Source of the DNA: Sphaerolaimus hirsutus
Lineage: Eukaryota; Nematoda; Chromadorea; Monhysterida; Sphaerolaimidae
DNA length: 64,000 nt
NCBI GenBank assembly: GCA_964036195.1
Contig: OZ038451.1
Location: forward strand, 18,798,318-18,862,317
Direction of reading: 5' to 3'
Part shown: one piece after another, positions 1-13,700 of the stretch
How the letters are laid out: the number at the start of each line of letters is the position of its first letter
Position numbering within the stretch: position 1 is the first letter of the stretch
Translations under genes and position numbers: made by a program
Notes under the pieces: model-generated
Database searches by the model: none
What the model was told of the DNA's origin: nothing
Seen by the model: the letters and a program-made list of their open reading frames with translations, nothing else

Positions 1-830
1 ATAACCCTGAAAACTACATAACCATAACCCTGAAAATGAACCTCTGGAGCCAAAAACTTTCAATTTGTGAAATCATAAATTTTCAGGTTTCTGATTTCAC
101 TCATTTGAAATATGCACTTCATTTTGACACTACATTACCATAACCATAAAAATGAACCCCCTAAGCCAAAAACTTTCAAATCATAAAATGATGCATTTGT
201 GGGTTTCTGATTGTAGTGATTTCAAATATGCACTCCATTTTGACACTACATTACTAAAACCCTGAAATTGAACCCCTAGACCCAAAAATTTCTTATTGTG
301 AAATGATGCATTTTGCAGGTTTCTAATTGCACTGATTTGAAATGACTCAATTTCAACTCTACATTACTGTAAGCCTTAAATTGAACCCATGGGGCTAATA
401 AATTAGAAATTGTGAAATGATGCATTTGTGGCTTTTTGATTGCCTTGATTTGAAATATGCACTTCATTTTGACACTACATTACCATAACCCTGAAAATGA
501 ACCCCCAGGGCCAAAAATTTTCAAATCATGAAATGATGTGTTTGTGGGTTTCTGATTGTAGCGATTTCAAATATGCACTCCATTTTGACACCACATTACT
601 AAAACCCTGATAATGAACCCCTGGGCACAAAAACTTTCAATTTGTGAAATGATGCATTTGTGGGTTTTTTATTGCAGTGATTTGAAATGTGCACTCCATT
701 TCTACTCTACATTACCATAACTTTTTAAGTCTAACCCCTGGGGCTAAAAAATTGAAAATTGTGAATTGATGCATTTGTGGATTGATGATAGTGATTTTTT
801 GAAATATTCATACCATTTTCCAAATTAGGG
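1..830. repeat. Tandem array, ~115-bp unit, about seven copies
   Basis: The phrases GTGAAATGATGCATTTGTGG, CACTCCATTTTGACACTACA and ACCATAACCCTGAAAATGAA recur about every 115 bp (for example near 300, 415, 529, 645 and 760). Copies differ by several percent. The array runs off the left edge of the window. Confidence 0.85.
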
Positions 831-837
831 GCTGAGT

Positions 838-1640
838 TTACAGGAGTTTCCAAACTAGGGGCTGTGTTTACAGGATTTAGAGGGGGTCCCCATGGGGTGC
901 CATTTTTGGGGGGTCTCCAGGGGGTGCCATTTTCTGGAGGTACATATGGGGGTGCCATTTCAAGGGGGTCCACATGGGATGCCATTTTTTGGGTGGTCCC
1001 CAGGGGTGCCATTTTTTGGTGGTCCTCAGGGGGTGCTATATTTTTTTTTGCGGGGGGGTCCATAGGGGGTGCCATTTTGGGGGGGTCCCTAAGGGGTGCC
1101 ATTTTTTGGTGGTCCTCAGGGGGTGCCATATTTCTGGGGCCCTAGGGGGTCCCATTTTTGGGCGGTTCCCAGGGGGTGCCACTTTTGGGGGGTTCCCCGG
1201 GGGGTGCCATTTGGAGGGGGGTCCCCATTGGGGTGTCAGTTTTTGCAAGCCTCTGAGAAGTGGGTACCTATAGCAGGATTCTCTCCAACCTTCAGTTGGG
1301 TTTTGTACAGTCCCCAGGGGGAGCCAACTTTGGGTGGGTCCCCAGGGGGTGCCATTTTTGTGGGGGTTCCTAGGGGGTGCCATGTTTGGGGGGTCCCCAG
1401 GGGGTGCTATTTTTGGGGGGTCCCAAGGGGGTGCCATTTTTGGGGGGTCCCTAAGGGGTGCCATTTTTTGGTGGTCCTCAGGGGGTGCCATATTTGTGGG
1501 GCCCTAGGGGGTCCCATTTTTGGGCGGTTCCCAGGGGGTGCCACTTTTGGGAGGTTCCCCAGGGGGTGCCATTTGGAGGGGGGTCCCCATTGGGGTGTCA
1601 GTTTTTGCAAGCCTCTGAGTAGTGGGTACCTATAGCAGGA
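838..1640. repeat. G-rich minisatellite with a ~362-bp higher-order unit
   Basis: About 30-bp units of the form GGGGGTCCCCAGGGGGTGCCATTTTTG are repeated. A larger block is duplicated: the phrase CCTATAGCAGGATTCTCTCC occurs at about 1267 and 1629, and everything between repeats in the same order. Long open frames on both strands here are artefacts of the repeat. Confidence 0.85.
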
Positions 1641-2085
1641 TTCTCTCCAACCTTCAGTTGGGTTTTGTGGTTCTCTACAATTTATACCACAAGGATTTAC
1701 AAACACAAAAAGAACAGCAAAGCACAAATGTAACCAATTGAAGATTACAACAAAGTTTGACACCTTGCAAAAACCACACTATCATATCACAAAACCTATA
1801 CCACACAGAATGCACACTGCACACCATCATACCAAATCGCAAACTGTCTACATTTTACTACCGAGTTTCATGCCCAACCATTTTACAGAAGTTTACAAAA
1901 ATCCATTCCAAAACATTGCATCTTTGGTATTGGTCTTGTTATTGTTGGTAGATTACATACCGCATTTCAAAACACATGCCTAGCATGTGGGCAAACTTAA
2001 CTAAAGTATCATATTTTCTCCAATGGTATTAATTGTAGAGAACCACAAAACCCGACCGAAGGTCGGAGAGAATCCTGCTAGTAGC
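1627..2085. mobile_element. Element with ~50-bp terminal inverted repeats
   Basis: AGCAGGATTCTCTCCAACCT and following bases to TTTTGTGGTTCTCTACAA near 1632 are matched in reverse orientation by TTGTAGAGAACCACAAAAC...GGAGAGAATCCTGCTA at 2033-2084. The interior is AT-rich without coding. The same terminal sequence occurs once more at 1268 inside the minisatellite, so the element end was copied with the array. Confidence 0.6.
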
Positions 2086-2094
2086 ACACAAAAA

Positions 2095-2172
2095 GTGTAG
2101 GTTGGATGTCGCCATGTGGCCATTTCAGTTATCTCATCGGTCACGGTGAAAACTAGTGTGTGTAGGGCCATT
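2095..2172. mobile_element. Fragment of the CACACTAGTTTTCACCGTGA palindromic MITE
   Basis: GATGTCGCCATGTGGCCATT followed by CGGTGAAAACTAGTGTGTGT matches the right half of the complete element at 62980-63222. The left end is missing. Confidence 0.6.
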
Positions 2173-2653
2173 CTTGTTCAAACTCAAATGAGTTCAAAAC
2201 GGAATCGTAAGTTTCCGAAATTTCAATGGTGTACTATGTAATAATTGTGCAGCGCCATTGTTTCCCACCCGGGATCCCATTAGAAACTCCATAAACGCGT
2301 GAAAATCAGTCGAATAAAATTAACTACGAACAAATAACAATAATACAGCAAGATTTGGGTGGGGGGGAAGAGGTTCAATCAGCACTTTGTGAAGTGGCAC
2401 AGTTAAAACTTTAAGTAAAATAAAATGTGATAGTTCAATGACAAAATTCTCATCACTTACTATTCATAACTTTAAACTGCCTACTTCACAAAGTGCTACT
2501 TCATGAATACTGATAGCGTCACCTTATTTATACTGACAAATACCATGGCGTATCTGTACATAAATATTTTCTCATAGCGCGTAAATACTTGCTCACACTT
2601 ATAATCTCTTGGTCGGCAAACAGATACACGGAGAAAAAGTCTTACAAATGGTT

Positions 2654-2728
2654 AGGGTTCAAACGCGATCCCGAATCCCTCAAAATACCAATCCCGATCC
2701 CGTTAAGTCGATCCCGTTTGAACTCTAC
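2654..2728. repeat. Short palindromic element (GGGTTCAAACGGGATC family)
   Basis: TAGGGTTCAAACGCGATCCC is mirrored by GATCCCGTTTGAACTCTA. Related, longer copies are at about 10170-10295 and 34505-34623, and a diverged one at about 63310-63450. This copy begins 14 bp beyond the stop codon of the N4BP2-like gene, so it lies in its 3' untranslated region. Confidence 0.55.
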
Positions 2729-2741
2729 AAATGGTACAACA

Positions 2742-4702
2742 CTACCGAGAAGTAATCTCAAAAACACCCTCATAAGTTTCAGAAAAGTTATATCCCTTCT
2801 GCTGCAGGTAATTATTGACTGATGGTCTCAATTTGCCGCGTAAATCGCGCGAATTATTTCCTTTGCCAGTGAGCACAGTTAGCTTGACTTCGGCGCTGCT
2901 CGATGAACAACCGGACGGCCCTGCAATTGTAATTGAGTTGACTATTTCAAACGGGTTTTTGTCGGGCATCTGCCCGATTCCCGCTGACAGATTTACGTGG
3001 GAAAACTTCGGATCGCTCAAATGTAGATTTGACCTAAATACAGGAAAATCTTTACCAAAAATGCGATCCAAGTCAAACCAGGCTCGGACAACGAGAATTA
3101 AAAAAATATAACACAGAAAAGCACCCCACAGGCAGTCCCAAACCGACCGTGCAAAACTGCCAGCCTTTCCTTCAAGGCGACCAGGGCCTCGCGCACGTGC
3201 AGCCCGTGCAAATCCAGTTGCCCTAAACCGTACAGCCGCAGCCTGGGCAGTGTGGAAAGTGGTAGGGCGCAAGTTTACACGTAGGGTGGCAAACACAGCA
3301 GGGTATAAATACAGTCTACGAGTATTTATATCAATAAGTAATGTGATCGAAATCAATTGGGACTGTATCCAGATCTACGGAGGTATAAAATATTTATGCT
3401 GTGCTTGATGCATACAGTCTACAAATTGAATGGAAGACGCTGCACCATGGAAATTTTGAAACTGTATGAACCTGCATGGCATATTCGTCTTTTTTTGTGC
3501 GGTAGACATGCCACAAGTAATTAGTGATACTTGCTTAATTTACAAAAATAACTAAAATAACTCCAGATGATAACTCCAGACTTTAGCGCCATGGCGCTTT
3601 TACATCACTACTATAACTACCTTAGCCACTTAAAAATGTTTATAGAGAACCTTTACAATACCTTTCCATGAGCACCGCGTACCTGTGATCCATTAGCGCG
3701 TGCACCACGTCTGCATTTGCGCTCTTGTACTTCGCTTTCCACTCGTCGTACTGCAAAGTGATATCAAATGAATACAGTTGAGATCATAATAGGATGCAAA
3801 TAATTGTTGCAAATTGTTGTTGTAACAATAAGACCCCGTTTACACGGATTTTTTGTGACGACTCGACAAAAATCAAACGTTCAATGAGTTGAGTAAAAAT
3901 GTTCCATATTTATGAGAAAAAGTGGTCAATAATACATCTTACCTAGGAGAATATGCATGTCAAATTGCACAATCATGCTTGAAGCTCATGAGTTTAAGGC
4001 GTTTGAAAACTTTTGCAGTTGTCGGACTGCCTCCGACAGCCAGCGACAATAGCAAACGTTTTTCGAACGTTATAAATCTTGAGCTACAAGCACGAGTATG
4101 CAATTTGGCCTGCATATTCGCTTAGGTAGAAGGTATACTTGACCACTTTTTCTAATCAATATGGAACCTTTTTACTCAACTTATTGAACGTTTTATTGTT
4201 GTCGAGTCGTCACAAAAAATCCGTGTAAACGGGGCCTAATGCAAATAACTGTATCAAAAATTCACTGAAATTGAATTGCATCCAATTAATCAGAATGACT
4301 GACACGATGTGTATGTCGATTCTTCAACAAAAAGCTCAAGTGACAAATATTCCACGCAAATATAAAAACGTTCGATAAAATTTTTGCATGGTTTCTGACG
4401 CATCACTTGAAAAATGACACAGAATTGTCAAATATCAATTTTTAGGAATAAAATTACAAAATTTTTAACAGCAATGTTCAAACTTGGTCTGAAATTAAAC
4501 CATCACACGACTCTCCACTCGGTGCCCAATAACAATCAAACCGTGACCGAACCTGCTGCCGTCTATAAAACATGACGGCGTACTCTTTGTCACTGTGCGC
4601 TTTGGCCATGGCTTGTCGCGACTTTTCCATTTCTTGTCTATATTCGATGGCCTTGGCGCGCAGGCACTTGTAGCTGGCTGAAGCGTCTAGTTCCAGCATT
4701 TC
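2742..4702 (-). CDS. N4BP2: DUF1771 and Smr exons of the N4BP2-like gene (exons 18-21)
   Basis: Exon 18 (4553-4702) encodes YKCLRAKAIEYRQEMEKS and the following Ala-rich helix, a DUF1771 helical region. Exon 19 (3683-3750) encodes 22 more residues of linker helix. Exon 20 (3148-3242) gives YGLGQLDLHGLHVREAL, the Smr signature. Exon 21 (2742-2920) gives KLTVLTGKGNNSR, LRPSVNNYLQQKG and ends VFEITSR before TAG. Order and spacing match the C-termini of N4BP2 and other DUF1771-Smr proteins; Smr domains are nucleic-acid binding or nicking. A 400-bp palindromic MITE lies in the intron between exons 18 and 19. Confidence 0.9.
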
Positions 4703-7700
4703 CTGTGGGGCAATTGAAGTAACATTGATTTTACGCATAGTTACAGATTGGGTTGCAGGGTTAAAGGTAACATAAAATTGGAAAATGTTATAGCTCCGTT
4801 TACTTTCAAAATCTGTGAACCCCCCCCCCCCTCCCGCAAAAAATAGTAAATTTTCAACATCGCCATAAACGACTGCATCCGTTTTTCCACGAAGCATATA
4901 ATCAGTATTGAGATTCGAACCTGGGGATGGGTTAATTCCAACCATTGCTCCTCCATTTCCACGTTGATCACACCACCGATTGCAGGCCCGTCGTGCTGCA
5001 AGAATAAATACGACCCGTGAATGTTTTGTGATTTTACATGCCATTTGACTAATTTTTCAGATATCTGCTTTTGATCACCACGACAATTACAGAAGAATAT
5101 GGAATTCACAAATTTCTTAAATATTTCCATGATGGGTGTCCCTTTATACAAAAATCAAAATTTGTTCAAATGGGATTCAGCACTCGCGAAATCAAAAACT
5201 TCTAACGCTGAACCAAAATCTACATTGGCATTACCCCAACACCAGGTAAATATTTACAAAGAAGCCAAAAAGTCGAATGTCAAAAATAATTTTTGCAAGT
5301 GCAACTGACCCTCTCCCATCCGCAAAGTTCCAACGTTGAAATCGTAGCTTCACTATTAAAATCGCAATCACGGAAAACCCGATCAATCATCTCCTTTCTG
5401 CTCTGATCAGAAGAAATATTCACGCCAACGTTGAACGTATTGTAAATTGCGTGCACTTTGGTAACGTTTGCGTAGGAGAAACGTGGTTGCGACGTAGAAT
5501 GTGCCTTGCTGCTGCTGGCGGCCGACAAACGTAGGGTTTGCGCGAACTGTTGAAATTGTGTGAACGTTTTGAGGTGCCTTTATATTGTGGTTTAAACCTA
5601 AACGGTGGATGTGTATGCTGGGTAAATTTGTCGCACGGTAAGGATTTACCGCCAATTTCTGACCGGTACTTAGTTTTCGGTAATTTACCGCCAGTTCATG
5701 GAGGGTCGGTACGTTTCTCACTTTACATTCTCCTTCAAATATTTACTTAAAGTTATAAGTTAAAATAGAACTAGAGTTCTCTGAATATCCAAATATACGC
5801 AACCTTCCCACAAAACTCCAATCCAAAAAAGTCTAAAATCCGCAGACACAACCAAAAAAGGCGGAGCCAACCTGATCCTCATCGATCTGTAATTTCGCAG
5901 CGAGCAATTCGTCGCTTAAAGGGAACTCCTCTTCCACCGTGGGGTACTCATCTTCCGTATCCGAACTCGATCCGCTGTCTGCGATTATTGATTTGACGGT
6001 AGAAAATGTTGAGTAGAGATGGGAAAAGCGGGAAGATGGCGCAGGGGTAGTTTGGCACAAACGAGGAAACTTCGGTTGATTTCACATGATTGCTTAAGTG
6101 TTCGTAATGACTCCTAGGCGTGGGTCGACAAGATTTGGGGTTATATATTTAGACAGAGCATCGAGTGGAACCCTTGCATTAAAGTGAGGATGGATGAAGA
6201 GGTAAATACAAACTTAAATAATTTGGCCAAAATCATCAAAAATTTGCCGCACACCGGTAAATACATAGATGGGCAATTAGGTGTGTGGGAACGTCAGGCT
6301 ACACTGCAATACACACCACACTAGAAAAAACCACTTCAAAGCCAACCATTGGGTGCAGTGAGAGCTGCGGCGCAGTGTTCGAGCAGCTCAAAAGCGAGTT
6401 TCCGCGGCAGCCACACACGCTGCGTGTCGCCCACCATGCCGTCATCTGTGCATGAAACTTATATAGACTTTTTTCAACAAATTTTTTTTTGAATTTCAGT
6501 TATCAAAACTGCTCAAACAGTTTTTTTCAGCATGTGCTTGACTGCAAAAATGTCTTTATTCTGCGATTCTGTTTGTTAAAAATTTAGCTGCAATATTAGG
6601 TGTGCTTTTGTTTGTTTTTAACTATATAAATACATAACCTCTTGTTTTGGTGCACACAGAACACAAATGCCAGAGACTCGGAACTTCAAGCAGCGTGCAA
6701 AATGAACTGTGCGAACAGCGTTTCACAAGAACAGGACGCGACACTGAAGAGAACACGTGCACACTTACACCCCTTTCTTAAATATATTTGTGCGTCCAAA
6801 ATCCATACAAACTGAAATTAGGTACTCTGTCGCATCCATTTCCACTCCCTCACCTCAAATCTCTCCCGAACCTCCACAAGTCAAATAGAACAGAGTCGGA
6901 ACGAACCAAACTGGTCGCAGTCATAGGCGCGCAGTAAGGCTGCGAGGGTGCTGCCCGCCAAGGGCACCTGCACCAGGTCAGATTTCTTTTTTTTGTCCCC
7001 ACGCACAACGGTGGGTCCGCTGCATTCGCTGGAGGACACCTGTGAAGGGGGGGGTTATTGGGGGGTCAAGCGTTGCAAGGGTTCAAATCAACTCAAATCA
7101 TTTATCTGACTAAATCAACTATAAATAATTCAAAAATACTAAATATTGGATTTGATTTCAGATACCGTATTTCCTCGAAATACCCCCCAGGGGGTGATTG
7201 TTTCATAGTGGTCCCGAGAGGGGGGGGGTTAAACGAGGGGGGCAGGGCCGTATCCAGGGGGGGGGCGGGGGGGGGCTGCAGCCCCCCCCCCCTCCCGGGG
7301 CGAGACCAGAAAGTGACCAGAAAATGCGACTTTTTCAACGTTAGTGTAAAAAATTTTGCGCGCAAGCGCGCATTCTTCACCAGATATAAGGTATTATCAT
7401 CAAATTTGCTCCATGTGGCCGCAAATCATTAAAAATGTTGTGCTTTTTGCTGTTTTGTATGTATATTTACATACATATACAGCGTTCCATGGCGCTGACG
7501 CCAACGCCAATGGCGCCATGGCGTGGCGCCTACTAATGGCGCCAGCGCCATGGAGCCATTCCGCCACTATGTAGCTAACATTTTGGGGGGGGGGGGGGCT
7601 GAGCCCCCCCCCCTCGCCGGGCTCCGTAAACAAGCAGCCCCCCGCTCAAAAATCCTGGATACGTCCCTGGAGGGGGGGGGTATTTCGAGGGGGGGGGGTA

Positions 7701-10700
7701 TTGTTTCGCAAGAAATTTTTTCAAATCCTAGTACAAAATCGTCGTTTGTGATGTGCGCTGGGGTAGAAAAATGCATCAATAACTGACATGTATAGACTCC
7801 TGTAGACTAATAGTAGTACGTAGATGGTATAAACACTGTTCTAACGCGATTACGACATTGTTTTAACGTGTGTTCTGTACTACGCAGAACACAAACTGCA
7901 GTATTTGTCATGTACGTTCTCTTTACACTCAATCGGGTATTTCGAGGGGGGGGGGTGATTGTTTCATAGTGGTCTCGAGAGGGGGGGGGCAGGGACGTAT
8001 CCAGGATTTTTGAGCGGGGGGGCTGCTTGTTTACGGGGGCCGGCGAGCGGGGGGGGGCTCAGCCCCCCCCCTAAATGTTTTCCCTATATAGGGACGGAAA
8101 GGTGTTTTGGCGCTAGCGCCATACCAAGGCGCCACGCCATGGCGCTATTGGCGTTAGCGCCAGCGCCAGGAACCGCTTTATATAGATGTAAATATGCATA
8201 CATATGCAGCAAAAGTCGCAAAAATGTGTTCATTTTCAAGGATATTTGTTTACGGTGGCCGATCCGCTAAAAATACAATGTATGGGGAAGAAATTGTGCG
8301 CTTGCGCGCAAAAATTTTAAGAAACCTCGAAAAATGTAAAGGGAAAATAGCATTTTCCGGGACTTTTTAGGTCTTACCCCGGGAGGGGGGGGGGGGGGCT
8401 GCAGCCCCCCCCGCCCCCCCCCCCCTGGATACGGCCCTGGGGGGGGGGGGGGGTCAAACGAGGGGGGGGTATTTCGAGGGGGGGTATTTCGAGGGGGGGT
8501 TATTTCGAGGAGGGTGATTGTTTCATAGTGGTCTCGAGAGGGGGGGGGGTCAAACGAGGGGGGGGGGTATTTCGAGGGGGGGGGGGTATTTCGAGGAAAT
8601 ACGGTATTATAATTCATTGAAATGAATTGATTAAACTACAATTCCGACATGGCACATTGACACACATCGATGAAAAATTCAATGAGCGTGTCAAAATATC
8701 AATGAAACCATCGCTGCACCTTATTCGTGGCAGGATTCCAATAAAAAAGCAACCCAAAAACCCACCTGCAAATCAGCCGCACTATCGCAAACTTCCATAG
8801 CAGTGTTCTCCTCAATCGCAGCCGAATTACGAATTTCTGTCTCCTCGGCGGAAAAACGCTCTAAATTGTCCTGGCATAGTGCCAACATTAGATCCGTGCA
8901 CAGCGGCGTGTTTATGGCTAAATAATTTGTCAACATGTCGGCCATTTTGTCCATGTCTGATTTGTTGGGGTCTTGCGCCTGTGGTATTTGTCATTGGAAA
9001 CGGGAGCAGGTTTGCAACGGATTACAATGTAATATCACTTTTACATTCATGCTACTTTTACATAGATAATTGCATATTTGCGATTTGTGACTTTTTCTGA
9101 TTTCCAATTGTTCCTGATTGTATGTCTTTTATATTTATGCGGTGCTATGTTTACGAGTTGAATTCAATTAGGCAAAGGAAAATCATTTTAACTTGCTGCC
9201 AATTCTAGACAAATGACAGGAGAATGTTACGTTTTACGTTTTCCACTCAAATTCTGTAATGTTGTCATTGTAAATACTCTAAACAACACCAAAACATCAC
9301 AAAATTCACCACTAACAATCAAACACACAACAAACACTCAAACAATACCCACAACCAGACTCACATGAAAATCTTTGCGAATCAGCTGCACCGGCACTTT
9401 GGGCAGTAGGCAGCGCAGCACGACCACAGGGTGCAGCTCAAAGTCGGCGCCGCAATTGTCGTCGGTGCCGAACTTCTTGTTGCTCGTCTTGACGCTCGGC
9501 TGGCGTTTGCGCTCCACTGGTGTCGTTGAACGGGGCGACTGGAGAGGGCGGAAATGTTTTGAAAATACCATGTTTAAAACAGAGCATATTAAGGAACAAC
9601 GTTTTTTCAAACCTAGTGTCTATACCCCCCGCGACCCCGCCCTTGGCCTTGGCGTTAACATTAAGTGACAACTATTTTCAGTGAAAACGTAGTTGAACAT
9701 TTATCGTTTGTCACTTCTCCAGTCACTTGCCCACTCACAAAATTGGCAGTGAAAGTGAGAAAGTTTCACATTAAAAAAGTCAACGACTCAAGAGCACAAC
9801 ATTAACCTAAAACACAACTTAAAAAGCTCCCCACCCGGTAAAAACACCCAACAAAAAACAACCAACCCCATCCCAATCCGAAACCACAGCGGCACATGCA
9901 TGGGCGATCTCGACCATGTCATCCAACTGCGGCCATCCAACCATGCGCGCCAACACAGTCACCAGCGGCAGGTAGGGCAGCGACACCTGCGTGCTGCGCG
10001 ACTGCACGCTCTGCATGGACGGCCGCGGCACGGTTGGAAGTAGACATAGAGCGTCGTTCAGTGCCGGGGGCGGGTCGTCTGTGAGTGATACGCGGGTGGA
10101 GTGAAGGGAATAAATATTGATATTGATAAAGCCCCCTCCCCATAGTGGGTGGTTTATGGGCTTGGGTAATATGCTTCAAACTGGACCAGTTTTTCGGGCC
10201 GAGACCAGAACTTTTCTAATTGGGACCGGGACCAGAGTAACGGTACACCAGTAATTCCCATCAACCGGGACCGTTGTCCCGTTTCGAACCCTATTGCGGT
10301 GACTTTCGGTAACGTCATTTTCGAACTTTCTATATCCACCGTTGCAAGCTTACGTACCCACTAGCTAGAGCCCTCCAGCCAGCTACCCAAAACCATACGA
10401 CAGCAGAAAAACGACAAAACAGGCGAGCAAAAGCCTCACCCGAAATCTGCACATCCTGATGCACCACGCCCTGTGCAACTTCGGCCGCGTGCCGCCCGCC
10501 GGTCGATTCGATCAACCTCTGCAAGTTTTCGCTGTCAGTAAACGCCGGGCCCAACACGCCGCCGGAGCCGAGCGGTCTTGGTTTGCGCGCTTTGCGCACG
10601 ATTTTTGGCGATGTGCCAGTGCTGCCAGATGCCTATGAGAGTGGGGGTTGAAAATAGAGGTGAGGTGCGGGCACCAAATTCCTTATAAATACATAGGATA

Positions 10701-13700
10701 GTTATTCTCTGGCAAAACCCAAGGGATAGGCAGAGCTGGGGAACTTTTTGTCTGTTTGTTCACTACCGTAAGCTGCTTGCTATGGCTTTTGATGCCTGAC
10801 TTGGCATTTGCTTTTAAGGCGTCAGAAAGGCATGTGCTCAGCTCAAGGACGTATCCAGGGGGGGGGCCCCCCTTCCCGGGGTGAGACCTAAAAAGTCCCG
10901 GAAAATGGAACTTTTCATGTATATTTTTCTGTTTCTCAAAAATTTTGCGCGCAAGCGCGCACTTTTTTCCCGATGCATTTTCTTTTCAGCAGCTCGGTCC
11001 CTGTAAACAAAGATCCTCGGAAATGAGCATATTTTTGCCACTTTCGCTGTAAATATATGTATGCATATTTACATACATATAAAGCGGTTCCTGGCGCCAA
11101 CGCCAATAACGCCATGGTGTGGCGCTTTTGTATGGCGCTAGCGCCAAAACGCCTTTCCGTCCCTATATAGGGAAAAATTTTAGGGGGGGGGGGGCTGAGC
11201 CCCCCCCCGTTCGCCGGGCTCCGTAAACAAGCAGCCCCCCCCCCGCTCAAAAATCCTGGATCAGCTCAATGGTCTGCTCATTGCTCAGTTGATCAACTTC
11301 ACTTTGCGTCCCAAATAGAAGTACAGTAACAATTTGCTCAAACTGAATTCAACATAATTTTTGATTCTGGGAGGATTTTGCTCAGACAAATTTTTATCTG
11401 AAAGCGATTCCACTGACCATTCTAATGCACGTGTCGCTTTTGTCGCTTTTTTTCTTTCTTTAACAAATATGAATATAATTCTTTCAAAAACTTTTGCAAT
11501 TATTTTAAAGAAGTCGTTTAATAAAAAAGGCAACATGTGTATTGTGATGGGCACACAAGAAACATTTAAATACTATAAATCTGAGCCAAATCCGTCCAGA
11601 AATGAAGTCATTGATTATATTGCCATGCCATAATGACACGACGCATGTAAGTAAATTGTTTGCCGCACAAATTACATGATAATAAAAACAGACGCTGCGC
11701 AAAAGCTTTATTCACACTTGCCACCTGACGTTGTGTTCTTTAGATGCGTAATTTCCACATATTCTAAAACGTCCAATGCCGAACGCAAAATTTCAATGTA
11801 TCGTGCACTGAAGAAAGTGCAGAATTTGGGGGACAGTCATTTTTTGCGTGACGGTCATGCGTCGCTGATGCGCATGTTCACATGGCGGCAGTGATCAAAG
11901 CTGCAAGGTCACCCAAGCCACATGAAAGCGTTACCCACGCCATAGTAATTACACCCATTCACAAATCAAATTACAACGTAATGGCGGCCCACACACTAGT
12001 TGACACACGTGTGTCAACTGGTCTGTGTCAACTCAGACTTCGGCTTTACGTGTCGCAGGGCGATCTCCAAATACACTTGCCATAATACTTATTTTTCAAC
12101 TTTGCTTCATGTGCATTTGGAGATTGCTCTGCGACACGTGAAGCCGAAATCTGAGTTGACAGACTAGTTGACACACACGTGTCAACTAGTGTGTGGGCCG
12201 CCAATGTGCGCGTACAACGCCGGACCAGAATTAGAGCCAAAATTACGCGCATTACAAATCCACCTGCCATTGTAAAACATCACAACTCACAACAATTTCG
12301 GTCTGCGTTTTCCCGTTGCGTTTCATATCGGCCGGGGCGGAATCGCACCTGTGCGGCTGCAGCAAATTCTCGTCCACAACGAGTCTCGGTGCCGATTTTG
12401 GTGCCGTTTCTGGTGCCGTAGGTGCGTCTATTTCTGCGTGATTTTGGTGTGGTGTGGATGATATGGAATTTCTGTTGGTTGAGAATGTATTGAAATTGTT
12501 TTGGATGATTGGCGGAATCTATTGAAAAAGTTTGTTAGAAAAATGCGAGGGATAAACCATGAGACTCCAATACAATGTAATATAAATGGAAGTGCAAAGA
12601 TAAAAAAGCAACAAAAAACCTATGGCAGTTTCAAGGTGAACTATTGCGCAACAATCCGGAATAACTCTGGTCTAAAACAGAACATCGCAGTAATAATTAT
12701 GAATGCTGCCAGCGAATTTTCCATCGTTGTATTGATATTATCTAGATTACCATAATTCTACAGTTACCATAATTCTACAGTTACCATAATTCTACAGTTA
12801 CCATAATTCTACAGTTACCATAATTCTACAGTTACCATAATTCTACAGTAGACAATACAAAGTAAATGGATAGATGGTCAAGCAAAAATTCAATTCCAAT
12901 GGCAATGCATGCAACTGAGTTTTTAAAACGGCAGTTTTAGATGACCCCCACGAATGATCATGCATTTCCCGCATGAAAATTTCTCCGTCTGGCAGAAAAA
13001 TACATAACAGTAAATATATACATGTACTGCAAAATACACAAGTGGTACAAATTAAGTATGGTAGGTATTTGCCGTTTAGAAAGTGTGTACATAAAATTTA
13101 CATGGTAGACTTTTAGACATGGAATGTACTTTGTAAACCTGTTTGTGTACTTCGTACTCAATTAGGAATGGTATGTACTTTTTCTCAGAGACGTGTATGG
13201 TATGTACTTTTTGCTCAGTATATGGATATGGTATTATGTACTTTTTGCTCAGTATATGGAAACGGTATTATGTACTTTTGGCTCAATAGATGGGTATGGT
13301 ATGCACTCATTATGCAGCAGATATATTTACACACTTGGTGAAAATTTTGGGAACTACCGACTCAGCAATGTGGTGCATTTAATCAGCCGTAAGAACGCAG
13401 CATTCTATTATTATCCTCCATGTTAGATCGAACATTGTACGAAAAGTCGGAGGAATGTGTAAATACATGCAAATGTGTTCTTCAGACCAGGTGCCAATCC
13501 CAAGCCCTGTAAAGTGTAAAGTAAAGTGTCAAATGTAAAGTAAAGTGTCAAGTCAAATGTCAAATGTAAAGTATAGTGTCAAATGTAAAGTCAAGTGTCA
13601 AATGTAAAGTCAAGTGTCAATTGTGTATCCAAATATTTTTTTCGTATCCAAATCTTATGTTTTTGTATCCAAATCTTGTTTCGAAAAACAAGATTTGGAT

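Larger units (their letters stand above)
7163..8606. mobile_element. G-rich TIR element TACCGTATTTCCTCGAAATA, split by two hAT-like MITEs
   Basis: Left end TACCGTATTTCCTCGAAATA (7163) and right end TATTTCGAGGAAATACGGTA (8606) are exact inverted repeats. The body is runs of G with TTTCGAGG and TTGTTTCATAGTGGTC. Two 430-450 bp hAT-like elements (7243-7669 and 7990-8439) are inserted inside it. A complete copy without inserts is at 53562-54023. Confidence 0.7.

Noticed and set aside
731..1763. Long Pro/Gly/His-rich reading frames on both strands
   Set aside because: They come entirely from the 30-bp G-rich minisatellite; every frame is open because the unit lacks stops. Not genes.
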